Shown piece after piece: positions 61,231 to 64,000 of a stretch of DNA of 64,000 nt. A model generated the notes under the pieces. That model saw only the letters and a program-made list of their open reading frames with translations. It had not been told where the DNA came from and searched no databases. Each line of letters starts with the position of its first letter. The first letter of the stretch is position 1. The DNA is from Malurus cyaneus samueli (Eukaryota; Chordata; Aves; Passeriformes; Maluridae): positions 10,246,701 through 10,310,700 of the forward strand of contig CM019238.1 in NCBI GenBank assembly GCA_009741485.1. Reading direction: 5' to 3'. A program made the position numbers and the translations under genes.

Positions 61231-64000
61231 GTGGGGAAGAAGGGACATACACACAGAAGAACAAGAAAGGAAATAAATTATCTGCTAGAGGTTTGGGTTT
61301 TTCAAAGGAACCTCAGCCTGACAAGGTTTAAATATTGAACTTACTTAAGCACTCAAATTTTTAGCTATTGCACACATTTAAAATGAGTTCATATATAATT
61401 TAAGCAATTAAAATATTGAGCTGATACTTAAATATTAAAGCTAGACTCCTTCCCAAAAGGGAAGCCTTTTGTATTTGAATAAAATAAATGAACACAGTTA
61501 AATTGTTTCAAGCTGAAGTAAATCTCAGAGGTAGGATCTTCAGGGGATAGGGAGAAATAAGCAAAGCGTGAAAGAAATGCCATTTCTTCAGTTAAAAATC
61601 TATTCTCTTCCACTTTTGCAAGCGAAATAATCTCAGCTGTTTCGATGTGTGTTCTACGTCTGGCTGCAGCATGTAGAAGTTCATTAATAATATCTGAACT
61701 GCTAAAATACATGTCATCACATGTCTGAGTTTTGGTTTTTTTTAATCTCCAAAATGAGGCTTTTCAAATGAAAAAAACCTAATTTATCAAGGTGCCTTTG
61801 CTTTATTTTAAGACCCTAATTAGAAATTCCAAGAGAGATCTTCATTTTGGTATTTGCAGTGAGCTGTCTTTGAGGACGAGTGTCCTAGGTTCATGTCCTT
61901 ATTCTGAAACTGACTGTCCTGAGGGACAGGAAAAGTTATTCTGGCATGTTTTGTTTTTCATCTTGTTCATGAAAATATTTTTGGAAGGTTTGTCTTACAT
62001 AATGTTCAAATGAAAGTATAAATAATACAGACGCAGACTTACCCAGAACAGTCTTCAAGCTCAGCATGTTGCCTAGTCCTGGAGATGAAAATCTGCTCAC
62101 TTGGGGACATCTCCTGGTGCTGCAGGGGCTCAGAGGTAACTTAGGGGGGCATAGATCTACAGGAGCTTTGAGAAATCTGTGCTGTAATGGCTTCACTTTG
62201 GGTCAGCTCCTGTCTGAGAACAGTTCTGAAGTATGCTTGGTTTTTCGTGACTTTAAATACATGCTAATGCAGGTTTTACACCCTGCTGAATAGATTTGAG
62301 GGAACATGAATAAGGCTCCTTAGATTGAATGAGGTATGAACATTAATGCACATTTTCATGTCTCTGTCCACTGAATTTCAAATTTTTATTCTTTACTTTC
62401 AGAATCTTGCTTGTTTTTTGAAGTGAATTTTTATTTGAGTTGCTAGTCCCTCTCACACATTGTACTTCTATTTTTTTGCTTATTTGCTACTTGTTTTGGC
62501 CATGAGTGTAGTTTCAGTGATAAGCAGTGAAATTGTAAGGTGGGAGATGTTGGGACCACCATGGTAAAGAGTAAGGAAAAGGAGAATTCAGATACATTTG
62601 TGGGGTTTTTTTGTTTTATTTGGCATTTAATTTTTTGAAGAAGCTAGTTTTACAGACAATAAAGGAAGCATCAGATTTTTGCCTTCTCAGGAAGTGCAGA
62701 GTTAAGTATTTCAAGTTGCTGACCTGTGGAGGAAGGAAGGGAAGGAATGTGTTTTTTGTAGTGCTTTAGCGTACAGATGTTACTACATAGACCTGTGTGA
62801 GATTGTTGTGTGCCGTTGTAATTCGCTAAAGCAGAAATGATTGCCCATCTATTAGTTGAAAGCAAAATTGATCTGAGCTGCAGTGTCACCTCTAGAGGGT
62901 ACATTTATCACTTTATTAATCTCTAACCCTTTCAAATCCAATCGATTCTTTCCTACAAGGAGCATGATTAGTACTTATAATACATACTGATATGAAAACG
63001 TACAGTGCTCTGCCACTGAAGACAGAGGCTTAAATTCAAGTTAATCTTCAGCCCCGAGCACCTTGCTTTCCCAAGATATGGTCACCAGGCTGCCCATGGC
63101 CCATAGCCTCTACAACCAGTTCTTGCTTGCTTGCCCTCCCTGTGTGGTTCCTTGTTTAGGCAGGAACAGAGGCAGTGTGAGGGTATTTCTGTTAGCTTGA
63201 CTGGTTTCAAACCTCCTCCACTTTTGGGAGTCACAGAACTGTGGCTCTGTTGTGCTGTATATTACCTGTGGAAACTCATCAGTTACTTTTTTTTGTTTTT
63301 TGAGGAAGGAAGGTAATTTGACACTTCAGTGCAAGACAGGTGGAGTTGGTATGTATCTTTCAGGGATCAGTACTGCTTCAAAAAAGTTCTTCTGAGACTT
63401 CTACATCTGTTATTCCAGATGGAAAATTAAATAGCAGCTGAATAAGTAGGAGACTGTATGGTCCAGGCAGGTGTGAGCATTGCTCAGTGGCTTTTCCTAA
63501 AGAAACTGGAGGCAGTGGCAGTACCTGACACGAGCTTTTGTATCTGTTGGTCTCAATCCTGTGACTGTAATGAAGTGGGAGGAACAGGAACCTCCATCAG
63601 CAAGCCCCTGAGGGATTGAGCTCCCTTTTTTGTTGAGCAGGCTTGAATAGGGTGAAAAGTCTGAAGTTCGCAAATTACTTTCTAATGTTTAAAGCGCAGC
63701 ATTTTGGGTGTCACTCTTGCATGTGTCTGGGGGATGTGATGTTGTTGTCCATGTGTACAGTTCTCATGTTTCTTAGGGCTGGGTAGCAGAGCCTTGAAAC
63801 ATGATATAGTATTATATTTTGGACTTTCCATGTTCTAGTTGCACTTTATTACATGGGCAGAGTTTTTTAAAGTCTCGTAGGACTGTTTGGTGTTTTCAGT
63901 AAACATCTTTTACCATGGCATTTCATACAAGTGCTTTGTGTCTCTAAATGTTTGCTTCATAGTTATTCCCATTTTACAGATGGCAGAAAATCAGCCAGAG

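Larger units (their letters stand above)
56522..64000 (+). other. Probable intron downstream of first coding exon
   Basis: Mostly AT-rich, intron-like DNA. Two splice-bounded segments are compatible with the phase left by 56521: 59141-59193 (ends in a stop) and 61162-61230 (phase 1 in and out). A purine-rich block spans about 58640-59090, and a T-run lies at 57757-57773. A GC-richer patch is at 60430-61110. No recognisable repeat family or second gene was found. Confidence 0.45.

Noticed and set aside
1..64000. tRNA, rRNA, CRISPR, operon or phage-like features
   Set aside because: No cloverleaf boxes, repeat-spacer arrays or dense tandem open frames were seen. The sequence is vertebrate nuclear DNA.

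Overview
The window looks like nuclear DNA from a bird. It has low CpG outside one sharp CpG island, two chicken-repeat-1 (CR1) LINE copies, a compact solo-LTR candidate, short microsatellites, no Alu/B1-type SINEs, and no dense open reading frames. Most of it reads as introns and intergenic DNA. No prokaryotic features, tRNA, rRNA or CRISPR array were found. Gene calls below are read by eye from splice-site strings, reading-frame phase and composition; no similarity search was possible.

Left part (1-43.8 kb): mostly non-coding, with a degenerate solo LTR near 6.3-6.6 kb, a 21-bp minisatellite near 8.1 kb, and minus-strand CR1 copies near 13.7-14.4 kb and 28.6-28.9 kb. Between 33 and 39.1 kb several short plus-strand segments with good acceptor and donor sites can be joined in one frame. 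They give a charged protein tail with alternative termini. I treat them as a tentative 3' end of an unrecognised plus-strand gene.

Middle (43.8-45.1 kb): a strong CpG island with many GC boxes and two good plus-strand splice donors (exon ends at 44096 and 44602). This is the promoter and non-coding first exon(s) of the next gene.

Right part (45-64 kb): intron-like DNA with a candidate alternative 5'-UTR exon (50813-50855) and one convincing first coding exon (56421-56521). That exon encodes a start codon and a hydrophobic N-terminus, so the product probably enters the secretory pathway. The gene is not recognised and its later exons are either weak candidates here (59141, 61162) or beyond the window.

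The overall layout is the tail of one tentative gene, a gap of about 5 kb, then the CpG-island promoter and first exons of a second gene on the same strand.
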